This document shows, piece after piece, positions 55,221-64,000 of a DNA stretch of 64,000 bases. Every line of letters begins with the position of its first letter. The stretch's first letter is position 1. The stretch comes from Allorhodopirellula solitaria (GTDB taxonomy: Bacteria > Planctomycetota > Planctomycetia > Pirellulales > Pirellulaceae), in assembly GCF_007859855.1 (NCBI RefSeq), contig NZ_SJPK01000003.1, positions 503,182 through 567,181 of the forward strand. Reading direction: 5' to 3'. Below the pieces are notes generated by a model. The model had not been told where the DNA came from, searched no databases, and was given only the letters and a program-made list of their open reading frames with translations. A program made the translations under genes and the position numbers.

Positions 55221-56504
55221 ATGCTCGATCGCAAATTCATTCTGCAAAACCCCGATCTCGTCGCTGAAAATTCGGCCCGACGTGGCGTGCAAGTCGACGT
55301 GCCCGCGATCTGTGAACTCGAAACACAGCGGCGGGCGGCACTGCAGAAATCTCAGGAATTCAACACCCAGGCCAACGAAACGAGCAAACGCATCGCGTCG
55401 GCCAAGGACGCCGATGAACGCAATGCGCTGATCGCTGCCGGACGAGAACTGCGTGACCAAAAAGACGCAGCGGCGGCCAAGCAGTCCGAGCTGGAAGCCC
55501 GCATCGTCGAGCTGCAATCGATCTTGCCTAATCTCACCCACCCCGCCGTTCCCGACGGTGGCGAGGAAGACGCTAAAGAGCTTGGCTTCGGCAAAATCAC
55601 CCAGCCCACCTTCGATTTCAAACCGATCGACCACCTCGCTCTGGGTGAGAAGCACGATCTTTTCGATTTCGAAGGCGGCGCTCGCGTGGCCGGCTCAGGG
55701 TTCTACTTCCTACGCAACGCCGCTGTGCGATTGGATCTCGCTCTGCAGCAGTTCGCCATCAGCTTTCTCGCCGATCGCGGATTCACACCCGTGGCCACCC
55801 CTGACCTGGCTTTGACGAGTGTTTTGCAGGGTACTGGGTTCAATCCCCGTGGCCCCGAGACGCAGATTTACAGCATCGAGAACACGGAACTCAATCTGAT
55901 CGCGACCGCCGAGATCCCACTCGGCGGGATGCTCAGTGGCCAGATCATCGAGAGCGAACAGCTGCCGATTAAGTTGTGCGGCCTGAGTCACTGTTTCCGC
56001 ACCGAAGCGGGAGCGGCGGGGCGAGCCTCGCGAGGACTTTACCGGGTTCACCAGTTTAGCAAGATCGAGATGTTTGCCTTCACAGTGCCGGAACAGAGCG
56101 ATTCGGTTCACGAGGAGATGCGTGAACTCGAGTGCGAAATGTTCGACGCCTTGGAGGTCCCTTACCGCGTCGTCGATACCGCTGCCGGCGATCTCGGTGG
56201 ACCGGCTTACCGGAAGTATGATCTGGAGGCGTGGATGCCCGGCCGCGGCGACGGTGGCGAGTGGGGAGAGGTGACCAGCACGAGTAACTGCACCGATTAC
56301 CAAGCCCGCCGGCTCGACGTGCGGTACAAAACCCCCGGCCAAAAGGGGACCCAATACGTGCACACGCTCAACGGTACCGCTGTGGCGACCGGCCGCGCCA
56401 TGATCGCCATTCTCGAGAACCATCAACGGGCTGATGGCTCGATCACCATCCCCAAAATTCTCCAGCCTTGGGTTGGCCAGGACGTGCTCGAGCCGATCGC
56501 GTAA
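55221..56504 (+). CDS. serS: Seryl-tRNA synthetase
   Basis: The 427-residue class II synthetase charges tRNA-Ser. The N-terminal coiled coil spans about residues 25-100 (RRAALQKSQEFNTQANE). Motif 2 is FRTEAGAAGRASRGLYRVHQF and motif 3 is GTAVATGRAMIAILENHQ. The start MLDRKFILQNPDLV is typical. Length is normal. alaS begins 49 bp after its stop on the same strand, so the two synthetase genes probably share a transcript. Confidence 0.97.
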   Translation: MLDRKFILQNPDLVAENSARRGVQVDVPAICELETQRRAALQKSQEFNTQANETSKRIASAKDADERNALIAAGRELRDQKDAAAAKQSELEARIVELQSILPNLTHPAVPDGGEEDAKELGFGKITQPTFDFKPIDHLALGEKHDLFDFEGGARVAGSGFYFLRNAAVRLDLALQQFAISFLADRGFTPVATPDLALTSVLQGTGFNPRGPETQIYSIENTELNLIATAEIPLGGMLSGQIIESEQLPIKLCGLSHCFRTEAGAAGRASRGLYRVHQFSKIEMFAFTVPEQSDSVHEEMRELECEMFDALEVPYRVVDTAAGDLGGPAYRKYDLEAWMPGRGDGGEWGEVTSTSNCTDYQARRLDVRYKTPGQKGTQYVHTLNGTAVATGRAMIAILENHQRADGSITIPKILQPWVGQDVLEPIA

Positions 56505-56553
56505 CCGCCCCGCCTTCCCACTTCAACGCATTCTTTTCCCCAAAACAACATCC

Positions 56554-59391
56554 ATGAAGACTGACGAACTCCGCGAGAAATACCTCGAATTCTTTGAGAC
56601 CAAAGGTTGTGTGCGACAACCCAGCGACGTGCTCGTACCGGCGTGGGATCCATCGGTGTTGTTCACGCCGGCTGGGATGAACCAGTTCAAGGACCACTTC
56701 CTTGGCAAAGTCAAACTGGACTACACCCGGGCGACAACCTGCCAAAAATGCCTCCGCACGGGGGACATCGAAAACGTGGGGCGGACGGCGTTTCACCACA
56801 CGTTCTTTGAAATGCTCGGCAACTTCAGCTTCGGTGACTTTTTCAAAGTCGAAGCGATTCATTGGGCCTGGGAATTTCTCACCGATCAGAAATGGCTGGG
56901 GATCGCGCCGGATCGGTTAACAGCAACGATCTACAAGGATGACGACGAAGCGTTTCAAATTTGGAACGAATCGATTGGGCTGCCAAGCTCTCGGATTACA
57001 CGCATGGACGAGGACGAGAACTTCTGGCCCGCCTCAGCGCCGAGTGAAGGTCCCGACGGCGTCTGCGGTCCCTGCAGCGAGATTTACTACAAGCTCGACG
57101 ACGGCAGCGAAGTGGAAATTTGGAACTTGGTCTTTACCCAGTTCAACCGCGTGGGAACACCACCGGACAATTTGCATCCCCTGCCCAGCCAGAATATCGA
57201 CACGGGGATGGGACTGGAGCGCACAGCGAGTGTGTTGCAGGGCGTGCCAACGAACTTTCACATCGATAGCCTGTTCCCGATCGTGCAGGCCGCCTCGGAA
57301 GTCTGCGGCGTCAAGTACGAATACGAGAGCGATCACGGGCGTCGTCTCCGCCGCATCACCGACCACGCTCGTGCTGCCGTTTTTGCCATCCACGAGAACG
57401 TCTATCCCGGCCCAAAGGACGCCCGGTCAGTGATCCGCCGTCTGATTCGCCGCGCCGTCCTCGATGGCTACCAGATGAATCTTCGCGAACCCTTCCTCTA
57501 TCAGCTCACCGGGGCCGTCGCAGACGCATCCAAAGCCGCCTATCCGGAGCTCGGCCAAACCGCGCAGCGAGTCAGTGAGGCGATCGAATCCGAGGAGCGA
57601 GCGTTCTTCTCCACAATTGATGGTGGTATGAAACGTATCGGCAACCTCTTCGACGACATGCGCTCCGAATCCTCGGTAATGGTCCCGGGCGCCGAAGCAG
57701 CCGATCTGCTGACGACCTATGGCGTGCCGCCGGAGCTCGTGCAAACCCTCGCCGCCGAACAAAACTTTACGTTCGATTGGTCGGGATTCGAACAGGCGAT
57801 GGAGGAACACGCCGGTGTCAGCGATGGCGGTCAACGAGTTCTGTTTCAAACCGGTCCGCTCGAAACCCTGAAGGAGTCGCTGCGGGAAACCCCCTTCGTC
57901 GGGTACGAATCGACCGAGTCCAGTGCGGAGATCAAAGGCATCATCACGGGCGATGGGAAAGCCAAAGGGGACGATGGCCAATTGCTCTCGCACCTCGATC
58001 GCCCCGGGGACGCGATCCACCGGATCGTACTGAATCACTCTCCCTTCTACGGAGAATCCGGCGGACAAGTCGGTGACACCGGCGTGATCGAGAGCGACGA
58101 TTTCGCGTTCGAAGTCATCGATACCAAGCGGCATGCTTCCCTGATCGTCCACCTCGGCAAACTGACCCGTGGGAAAATCAGCACAGGTGAGAGCTGTGTG
58201 GCGAAAGTGAACGTGGAGAATCGCAATGCCCTCGCTCGCGCTCACACCGCGACTCATGTGTTGCACCATGCCCTGCACAATCACGTCGGCCGGCACGCTG
58301 AACAGCAAGGCAGCAAGGTCGAACCGGACCGTCTGCGTTTCGACTTCACCAACCCCAAGCCCATTCCCGATGAAACGCTTGTCGAGATCGAACGCGACGT
58401 GCTCAATCATGTTGCCCAAGGGGAGCCTGTCCGCTGGGATACCGTTTCTCTCGATACGGCTCGCAAATCGGGCGCGATGATGCTGTTTGGCGAAAAGTAC
58501 CCAGACCCCTGCCGAATGGTGTCCATGGGGGAATTCAGCCGGGAGCTCTGCGGTGGTACACACCTCACGAACACCGGAGACATCGGCGGTTTCGAAGTCG
58601 TCGTCGAAGAGAGTGTTTCCACCGGTACGCGTCGCATTCATGCTTTCACGGGCGAACGGGCGAAGGAGCATCGTGAGCAAACCCAGCGGCTGCTCGACGA
58701 GGTCGCCAGCCGACTCGGCTGCGATGCGAGCCATGCCGCCGCTGCCACCGAGGCGTTGATGGAGGATGTGCGGAGCCTGAAGAAAGAGCTCTCCGCAGGC
58801 AAAGCGGCAGACCACCCAGCCGATTTCCACTTCGATGCTCGGGCCGCGAAAGCGTCCGCGACCGACACATCCGATTACAACGATGTGCGTTCTGCCGTTC
58901 GGTCGTTGACCCGGCGACTCAATGTCGCCATCGATGACGTCGCTGCGCGACTCGATGCGCTGTTGGCCGACCGCAGTCGCTTGGTGACACAGTTGAAACA
59001 GGTTACCGATGGCGGCAAACTGTCTGCTAGTGAACTGATCGAATCCGGCGTGATGGTGGGTGATACACTTCTCGTGGTTGTCGAAACGCCTGGAGCCAAT
59101 CCGAACGTGATGCGTGGATGGATCGACCAGATCCGCAAGAAATGCAAGGGACCGTCCGCAGTTCTGCTCGGAGCCGCGCAAGGCGATAAGGTCGTTTTGG
59201 TGGGTGGGCTCAGTCGGGATCTTGTCGACCGTGGCCTCCAAGCAGGGCGCTGGGTCGGTGATGCTGCCAAAGTGGTCGGTGGCGGTGGCGGTGGCCGAGA
59301 CGACATGGCTCAAGCCGGCGGCAAGGATCCCAAAAAGCTCCCCGAAGCGATCGAGAAAGCCCGCCAAAGCATGACGGAACAACTTGGATGA
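56554..59391 (+). CDS. alaS: Alanyl-tRNA synthetase
   Basis: The 945-residue enzyme charges tRNA-Ala and removes mischarged Ser/Gly. The start MKTDELREKYLEFFETKG, class II core (FHHTFFEMLGNFSFGDFFK, DTGMGLERTASVLQG), editing site HTATHVLHHAL and zinc residues in LCGGTHLTNTGDIGGF are clear, with a DHHA1-like C-terminus ending in a Gly-rich VGGGGGGRDDMAQAGG stretch. It is about 70 residues longer than the E. coli protein, mainly through a linker near residues 425-470. The frame is open 40 codons upstream of ATG 56554, overlapping serS. Confidence 0.97.
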   Translation: MKTDELREKYLEFFETKGCVRQPSDVLVPAWDPSVLFTPAGMNQFKDHFLGKVKLDYTRATTCQKCLRTGDIENVGRTAFHHTFFEMLGNFSFGDFFKVEAIHWAWEFLTDQKWLGIAPDRLTATIYKDDDEAFQIWNESIGLPSSRITRMDEDENFWPASAPSEGPDGVCGPCSEIYYKLDDGSEVEIWNLVFTQFNRVGTPPDNLHPLPSQNIDTGMGLERTASVLQGVPTNFHIDSLFPIVQAASEVCGVKYEYESDHGRRLRRITDHARAAVFAIHENVYPGPKDARSVIRRLIRRAVLDGYQMNLREPFLYQLTGAVADASKAAYPELGQTAQRVSEAIESEERAFFSTIDGGMKRIGNLFDDMRSESSVMVPGAEAADLLTTYGVPPELVQTLAAEQNFTFDWSGFEQAMEEHAGVSDGGQRVLFQTGPLETLKESLRETPFVGYESTESSAEIKGIITGDGKAKGDDGQLLSHLDRPGDAIHRIVLNHSPFYGESGGQVGDTGVIESDDFAFEVIDTKRHASLIVHLGKLTRGKISTGESCVAKVNVENRNALARAHTATHVLHHALHNHVGRHAEQQGSKVEPDRLRFDFTNPKPIPDETLVEIERDVLNHVAQGEPVRWDTVSLDTARKSGAMMLFGEKYPDPCRMVSMGEFSRELCGGTHLTNTGDIGGFEVVVEESVSTGTRRIHAFTGERAKEHREQTQRLLDEVASRLGCDASHAAAATEALMEDVRSLKKELSAGKAADHPADFHFDARAAKASATDTSDYNDVRSAVRSLTRRLNVAIDDVAARLDALLADRSRLVTQLKQVTDGGKLSASELIESGVMVGDTLLVVVETPGANPNVMRGWIDQIRKKCKGPSAVLLGAAQGDKVVLVGGLSRDLVDRGLQAGRWVGDAAKVVGGGGGGRDDMAQAGGKDPKKLPEAIEKARQSMTEQLG

Positions 59392-59472
59392 GCAGGCCCT
59401 CCTCCCCAGGAGCCGCAGGCCGTAAGCAACGCGTGATCAATAAGTGACGAGTTTTGCGAAAGCTTTCCTGTG

Positions 59473-59492
59473 GTGGACAAGGCGACGAGTCC
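59473..59492 (+). repeat. Half-copy of the recurring palindrome
   Basis: gtggacaaggcgacgagtcc matches the left arm of the hairpin at 13035-13054 at 19 of 20 bases. No right arm follows, so it cannot fold the same way. It sits in the 194-bp gap between alaS and the YidR-like gene. Confidence 0.55.
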
Positions 59493-59585
59493 TTGATTCT
59501 CCAAAGGTTTTCCTGCGCCGAAGGCGTTGAAGAAAATAGCCGGTTGTTGAGCGCAGCGAACACCACCGGAAGAGACCCCATTTGC

Positions 59586-61016
59586 ATGACTACGCATCTC
59601 CATGGCCGCGAACGGCAACTGACAACTGGGCCCACCAACCATCTCTTGACCAACGCGAACGTTTGGTCAGCCGATGGACAGTGGATCTATTATGACGTGC
59701 GAAGCGATGCTGCTGGCTCGGTATTCGACGGAACCCGGATCGAACGGGTGGGCGCGGCATCGGGTGATGTCGAGGTGCTCTACGAATCCGGCGACGGTGC
59801 CTGTGTCGGTGTTGTGACGGCGTCACCCACCGCGGATCAGGTCGTTTTTATACATGGCCCCGAGGCTCCCACGCAGGACTGGACATATCAAGCATGGCAT
59901 CGGCGTGGCGTGATCGTTGATGCTGCCCGTCCGGAGGTCGCCATCAACATGGACGCTCGGGATCTCACGCCCCCGTTCACACCGGGAGCGTTGAGAGGCG
60001 GCAGTCATGTGCACACGTTCTCCCCCGACGGCAAATGGATCGCGTTCACGTATGAGGATCACATCCTTGCTGAACTCGGTCATTGCACCGACGAGGCACC
60101 GATTTCGCATGAGTCTAACCAGCGTGTGGTCGGTGTTAGCGTTCCAGCGGATTCGTTGCCCGGTGGATTGCTCGTTGTGGGAAAAGAACATCCTCGTAAC
60201 CACAACGGCCATTACTTTTCGGTCATCGTCACTCGCACCCACGATCATCCCGGTCCAGGGTCCGATGAGATCTGCCGCGCATTGGAAGACGCGTGGATCG
60301 GCCGCAACGGCTACCTCCGTCGCGATGGCCAGCGCCAAGCGAAAGCGATCGCCTTTCAAGGCGAAGTCGTCGCACACAATGGGCAGCACCACCGCGAAGT
60401 CTACGTTGTGGATTTACCCAACGACCTCACTCAGAGCGACGACGGCGCGATAGCTGGAACCCCGACGACTCGCCCTCGCCCCCCGAAGGGCGTTGTGCAG
60501 AGACGGTTGACGACGACAGACGAACGTCGATTCCCGGGTATCCAAGGGCCGCGACATTGGCTGCGAAGTTCCCCGGACGGTGACCGGATCGCATTCCTGA
60601 TGAAAGACGATGACGGGATTGTGCAACTTTGGACGGTGGCACCCACCACGGGCGACACGCGGCAACTCACCCAGAACGCCTATGACGTCAGCTCCGCTTT
60701 CACATGGAGCCCCGACGGGCGGTGGATCGCTCATCTGATGGATACGAGTGTCTGTGTGACAGACACCGATACAGGAGAAACCCAGCGATTGACCGGCGCT
60801 TGTCACGAGTCCGTGGCGCCTCGACCGGAAGCTTGCGTGTTCTCACCCGATGGCACTGAACTCGCGTACGTCCGGCCAGTCCAACAGGCCGGTGAGAAAG
60901 ATCCCCAAAGAGCATTCAATCAGATCTTTTTGTGGACGTTCGCGGCCAGGCCACAGGATGATCCATCCGGGACAGCAAAAAAGCCTGGACCGCGATTGGC
61001 GATCCAGGCTTCTTGA
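59586..61016 (+). CDS. TolB/WD40-like propeller protein of the YidR (DUF3748) type
   Basis: ATG 59586 gives 476 residues without a signal peptide; the frame is open 44 codons upstream. The sequence has repeated TolB-like blades: WSADGQWIYYDVRSD, FSPDGKWIAFTYED, SSPDGDRIAFLMKDDDG, WSPDGRWIAHLMD, FSPDGTELAYVRP. The start (RQLTTGPTNHLLTN) and the HGPEAP and HVHTFSPDGKW segments resemble E. coli YidR, whose function is not known. The last 12 codons coincide with the terminator hairpin of the convergent glnA gene. Confidence 0.65.
   Translation: MTTHLHGRERQLTTGPTNHLLTNANVWSADGQWIYYDVRSDAAGSVFDGTRIERVGAASGDVEVLYESGDGACVGVVTASPTADQVVFIHGPEAPTQDWTYQAWHRRGVIVDAARPEVAINMDARDLTPPFTPGALRGGSHVHTFSPDGKWIAFTYEDHILAELGHCTDEAPISHESNQRVVGVSVPADSLPGGLLVVGKEHPRNHNGHYFSVIVTRTHDHPGPGSDEICRALEDAWIGRNGYLRRDGQRQAKAIAFQGEVVAHNGQHHREVYVVDLPNDLTQSDDGAIAGTPTTRPRPPKGVVQRRLTTTDERRFPGIQGPRHWLRSSPDGDRIAFLMKDDDGIVQLWTVAPTTGDTRQLTQNAYDVSSAFTWSPDGRWIAHLMDTSVCVTDTDTGETQRLTGACHESVAPRPEACVFSPDGTELAYVRPVQQAGEKDPQRAFNQIFLWTFAARPQDDPSGTAKKPGPRLAIQAS
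60981..61011 (-). terminator. Rho-independent terminator of glnA, inside the convergent gene
   Basis: Reading the minus strand, a perfect 9-bp stem (aagcctgga/tccaggctt) with a 13-nt loop is followed by a run of six T residues (60977-60982 region), 35 bp past the glnA stop. On the plus strand the same bases encode the C-terminal KKPGPRLAIQAS of the YidR-like protein. The plus strand lacks a T-run after the stem, so it acts on glnA only. Confidence 0.75.
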
Positions 61017-61045
61017 AAAATAGAACTTTTACCGCGGGCGGTTGA

Positions 61046-62071
61046 TTAGACCGTGGCGGGGAGTTTCGCTGTCCGCACGGTTGCGATAATCGCACTGGCG
61101 ACCATGTACGGGTCCGCATTGGAAGCTGGGCGACGATCTTCGAGCCAACCCTTCCAGCCGTGCTCGACGGTGAAGATCGGAATTCGGATCGACGCACCAC
61201 GATCGGAGATGCCGTAGCTGAACTTGTCGATCGACTGGGTTTCGTGCAGACCGGTCAAACGCTGGTCATTGTCGGCACCGTAGACGTCAATGTGCTCATT
61301 GATCCGCGGCTCGAATGCCTGGCAAACTGCTTCATAGACTTCCTTGCTGCCGCAGGTTCGCAGCAAGGTGTTGGAGAAGTTTGCGTGCATGCCGCTGCCG
61401 TTCCAGTCACCCTGCATTGGCTTGCAGTGGTAATTGATGACCAAACCGTACTTTTCTGCGGTGCGGTCGAGCAGAAAGCGAGCGACCCAAATCTCGTCAC
61501 CTGCGAGGCAGGCGCCCTTGGCAAAGATCTGGAATTCCCATTGGCCCATCATCACCTCGGCGTTGACGCCTTCGACGTTCAGGCCAGCTTCGAGGCACAG
61601 TTCGAGGTGCTCTTCGACGAGGTCACGGCCGACGGCCTTGCCTGATCCAACGCTGCAGTAGTAAGGGCCTTGCGGGGCGGGAAAGCCTTCGGCGGGGAAG
61701 CCGAGGGGGCGATTGGTTTCAGGATCGAAGATCGTGTATTCCTGTTCGAAACCGAACCAGAAATCGTCATCTTTGTCTTTGATCGTAGCCCGGCCGTTGC
61801 TGCGGTGGGGCGTGCCGTCGGCGTTGAGGACTTCGCACATGACGAGGAACCCGGTGCCGGAGCGATCGGGGTCGGGGCAGCAAAAGACAGGTTTGAGCAA
61901 GCAATCGCTCGCACCGCCGGGAGCTTGCTGCGTCGACGATCCATCGAACGACCACACAGGTGCGTCTTCAAAATTGCCGCTGAAATCGTCGACAACCTTG
62001 GTTTTGCTACGCATGCTTTGGGTCGGCTGATAGCCATCGAGCCAAATGTACTCCAACTTGCACTTGGTCAT
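61046..62071 (-). CDS. glnA: Glutamine synthetase, type II (eukaryote-like)
   Basis: The 341-residue GS-II enzyme makes glutamine from glutamate, ammonia and ATP. WSFDGSSTQQAPG, metal-binding FGFEQEYT, NAEVMMGQWEFQI, GSGMHANFSN and RGASIRIP are GS-II signatures; the length of about 340 is half-way between GS-II of plants and well below the 470 of the adenylylated GS-I, and the GS-I Tyr adenylylation loop is absent. Start ATG 62071. A clean terminator lies after the gene. It is monocistronic. Confidence 0.95.
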   Translation of the reverse strand: MTKCKLEYIWLDGYQPTQSMRSKTKVVDDFSGNFEDAPVWSFDGSSTQQAPGGASDCLLKPVFCCPDPDRSGTGFLVMCEVLNADGTPHRSNGRATIKDKDDDFWFGFEQEYTIFDPETNRPLGFPAEGFPAPQGPYYCSVGSGKAVGRDLVEEHLELCLEAGLNVEGVNAEVMMGQWEFQIFAKGACLAGDEIWVARFLLDRTAEKYGLVINYHCKPMQGDWNGSGMHANFSNTLLRTCGSKEVYEAVCQAFEPRINEHIDVYGADNDQRLTGLHETQSIDKFSYGISDRGASIRIPIFTVEHGWKGWLEDRRPASNADPYMVASAIIATVRTAKLPATV

Positions 62072-62535
62072 AAAACGAGAGTCTCCTCAGACTGGTTGGG
62101 CCTGCGAAACAGATGTTCGCAATGGCCTGGAATCGGAACTTTGGGACAAAAAAACGATCTACCCAACCGCACCTGTCCACACGGCTGAGCAGGGTTACCC
62201 ACCGCCGTCTGCTAACGCACATAAAGTAGCGGAATTTCAATAACTTTCCAGTGGTCCGGCCGCTGGCCTATTGGCGGGAATCCGCCCCCCGCCGCAGACG
62301 AACGAGGGCTAGGGAGAGGTCGCGCCCCCGCGGTGTGATTTCACCGTCCCCTCTCCCGCCCGATGGGGTGAGAAACCGCCCCACCGAATCGAGCCGCTCC
62401 AGCGGCGGCGCGCCGTCTGGAGCTACAAAATGATTGTAAAAAAAGAGCTCTTTTAGTAGACGCTGCCACGATTGACGCGGCTTTTGGGTGCGCAGCGAGC
62501 CAAGTTTTCCGAGTCCTCAGACGGTAAACCTCCAG
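62072..62535. other. 464-bp region upstream of glnA and downstream of the GNAT gene
   Basis: No gene is apparent. The palindrome aaaagagctctttt at 62441-62454, followed on the minus strand by further T residues, could end transcription of the GNAT gene. GC-rich hairpin-forming sequence lies at about 62390-62425 (ctccagcggcggcgcgccgtctggag). The glnA promoter should lie within 62072-62250, but I see no obvious sigma54 or sigma70 pair. Confidence 0.4.
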
Positions 62536-63639
62536 CTATCCCAGTTCTTTCGTCCACTGCTTGCCCTGCTCGACGCATTCAAATTTCAATTGCCCGAGCT
62601 GTTCGATGAGCTTGCGGTCGTCGCGATCGACCGCCGTCTCGACAGTCAGGATTTGACGGTTGGACAGCGATTGGACGAGTGACGAAATCAAAAACTGACA
62701 CTCCACCGATAGCTCGTGCGACTCCGGGTCGACAAAACGCTTCGATGGGACGGGAACGGGTTGACCGTTGTAGAGACGACCGCCCATCGGACTGAGCGAG
62801 AGGATTGCCCGGGAACTCTCCATCACCTGGACCTCTGGATCTCCCAACCAAAATTCGCAGGTCGCGAGCATCTGCTGCTGTTGATGATCGACGAGCGTGT
62901 GACGCTCGAGATCAAAATGGCTCATCGCCGCTGCCACTCGCTGGCTCCCCGGCAGCAGCGGTGTTTGATCGAGCCGCGTGCTCCGCCGCAGCTGCAGAAA
63001 CGAGCGGTTGACGGGCGGGCGATACGTCGATGTCTGGACAGCCAAGCGATCCACGCTACGGGCGACATGGTACCCATTGCGAGAGAGCAATGAACCGGTG
63101 CGTGCGTCGGAAACGGGGACGCCAATGCCGTGTCCGATCGGGGCCAGCCCGGAGTAGCCATTGCTGACGTCTCGGACGGGACCGACATCGATCCGGGTGA
63201 CTCCCTCGCGGTGCAGCTGCGCCTCGACGGCCCGCAGCAGTTGATCGCAAACCGCGATCCCGGGCTCGTCGGCAAAACACAGGGCGGCGAGCATCGCGGT
63301 CGTCTCGCCGCCGTCTCTCGCAGACTCCTGGCCGGCGTCATTCTCGAGGTCATCCTCGGCGCCGCTCTTGGCAACGCTCTCGTGCCGGAATGGGGCGCCG
63401 TCGTCTTCGTCGGGCTCGTCACTGAGCTCATGCGAGAGCGAATGGGCCCATGCGATCACTCGTTCGTCCTCCACCGCGACCATCAAATCGGTCGGTCGAA
63501 AGAAGCTGCGAGACAGAATCGCACGCTCCAAAATCGAAACACTGACCGGTGGGGATTGGCGGGCCGCCATCCAGTGCCGCATCCAGACCTCAAAGATGCC
63601 CGGTAAATCCGAATTCTGGAAAGGTCGAATGGTTGCCAT
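62536..63639 (-). CDS. Protein with GNAT acetyltransferase-like domains
   Basis: The 367-residue product starts ATIRPFQNSDLPGIFEVW, the usual start of GNAT domains, and has VAVEDERVIAWAHS and a partial A-motif-like segment. A charged linker (residues 73-110, DEPDEDDGAP) splits the first domain. A second half (LLSRNGYHVARSVDRLAV, LATCEFWLGDP, ILTVETAVDRDDRKLIEQLG) looks like another GNAT-fold unit, so a tandem arrangement is likely. Substrate unknown. It is divergent from the aspartate kinase gene. Confidence 0.6.
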   Translation of the reverse strand: MATIRPFQNSDLPGIFEVWMRHWMAARQSPPVSVSILERAILSRSFFRPTDLMVAVEDERVIAWAHSLSHELSDEPDEDDGAPFRHESVAKSGAEDDLENDAGQESARDGGETTAMLAALCFADEPGIAVCDQLLRAVEAQLHREGVTRIDVGPVRDVSNGYSGLAPIGHGIGVPVSDARTGSLLSRNGYHVARSVDRLAVQTSTYRPPVNRSFLQLRRSTRLDQTPLLPGSQRVAAAMSHFDLERHTLVDHQQQQMLATCEFWLGDPEVQVMESSRAILSLSPMGGRLYNGQPVPVPSKRFVDPESHELSVECQFLISSLVQSLSNRQILTVETAVDRDDRKLIEQLGQLKFECVEQGKQWTKELG

Positions 63640-63860
63640 CGGATTAATCTCCTCTCCGACACAGGCAACTCGGATGACATCACCTGCAGTACTTGCTCGT
63701 GCGTTACAGCCCAGCCCAAGGTGGCTGGACCTGAAAACTAACCTAGCCCGGCCTCGTACACAATCGGCTTTTAGGAACTTCCGCTGGCTGGTAAGCTCCT
63801 GGGCCAGAAAAAATCAGTCCCCTGTCCGTCTCCATCGCGATACGTAGAAACCGCTTTACC

Positions 63861-64000
63861 ATGTCCTTGATCGTCCAGAAGTTTGGTGGCACGTCGGTTG
63901 CCGATCCTGAGAAGATTCGCGCCGCGGCCCGCCGCGCGATCCGGGCGCAGAATCAGGGACATCGGGTCGTCATGGTCGTCAGCGCGATGGGCAAACAAAC
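63861..64000 (+). CDS. lysC: Aspartate kinase, 5' end only
   Basis: The first 46 codons are present before the right edge. [19 protein letters not shown] is the near-invariant start of aspartate kinases (KFGGTS phosphate loop), followed by [13 protein letters not shown], the second core strand. The enzyme opens the pathway to lysine, threonine and methionine. The homoserine dehydrogenase-fused type cannot be excluded, as the C-terminus is missing. Start ATG 63861. Confidence 0.92.
   Translation, partial: MSLIVQKFGGTSVADPEKIRAAARRAIRAQNQGHRVVMVVSAMGKQ

Noticed and set aside
57427-59382. 651-codon minus-strand frame
   Set aside because: Antisense to alaS, which has all expected catalytic and editing motifs.

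Overview
The window is chromosomal DNA of a planctomycete, most likely a Rhodopirellula-like member of the Pirellulaceae. This rests on gene families typical of that group: a PVC-type haem-binding CxxCH protein, two proteins with an N-terminal LExRxLLAG-type (LEPR-XLL-like) export motif, a transmembrane Ser/Thr kinase with a repeat-rich outer part, a pyrophosphate-type phosphofructokinase, a ThiD2-ThiE fusion, a type II glutamine synthetase and a methanofuran-pathway (MfnF-like) protein. It is a mosaic of housekeeping and secreted-enzyme genes, with no phage, CRISPR array, tRNA or rRNA that I could find.

Layout. 1-9411 (minus) is one open frame, truncated by the left edge, encoding a giant exported surface protein. 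10195-18391 (plus) is a sugar and secreted-hydrolase region: sodium/solute symporter, exported aldose 1-epimerase, exported GH2 glycosidase and a glutaminase-A-like exported protein. 18555-26486 holds a lone FtsX/MacB-type permease converging on an apolipoprotein N-acyltransferase, an exported alpha/beta hydrolase, and a kinase gene overlapping the gene of a small LExRxLMAG protein. 26711-37329 carries rhomboid, PPi-phosphofructokinase, a secreted propeller-like protein, an unknown protein, thioredoxin reductase, PssA, NadB, PurQ and a methyltransferase. 37326-38351 is the MfnF-like gene. 38480-42040 is a three-gene unit: YtrA/GntR regulator, ABC ATPase, and an ABC membrane protein with an inserted leucine-rich-repeat-like domain. 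42255-48377 holds a thioredoxin-like protein, ThiD2-ThiE, a secreted propeller-like protein, a CYTH phosphatase and the tdh-kbl threonine degradation pair. 48482-52066 is the PVC haem protein. 52222-54205 is malate dehydrogenase flanked by two direct copies of a palindromic element, one of which contains a nested MITE. 54493-64000 carries a GGQ release-factor-like protein, serS, alaS, a YidR-like propeller protein, glnA (GS-II), a double-GNAT protein and the start of an aspartate kinase gene.

The strongest leads are: (1) the regulator/ABC operon, whose near-perfect 22-bp palindrome overlaps the -10 box and whose message looks leaderless, together with the LRR-like domain inside its membrane subunit; (2) the mdh-flanking repeats with the nested IS4/IS231-type MITE; (3) the sharing of one beta-sandwich domain between the neighbouring GH2 and glutaminase-like proteins, at opposite ends of the chains; (4) a degenerate metzincin-like domain in the giant surface protein; (5) the glnA terminator embedded in the last codons of the convergent gene. 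All family names come from motif recognition by eye; no database search was run.
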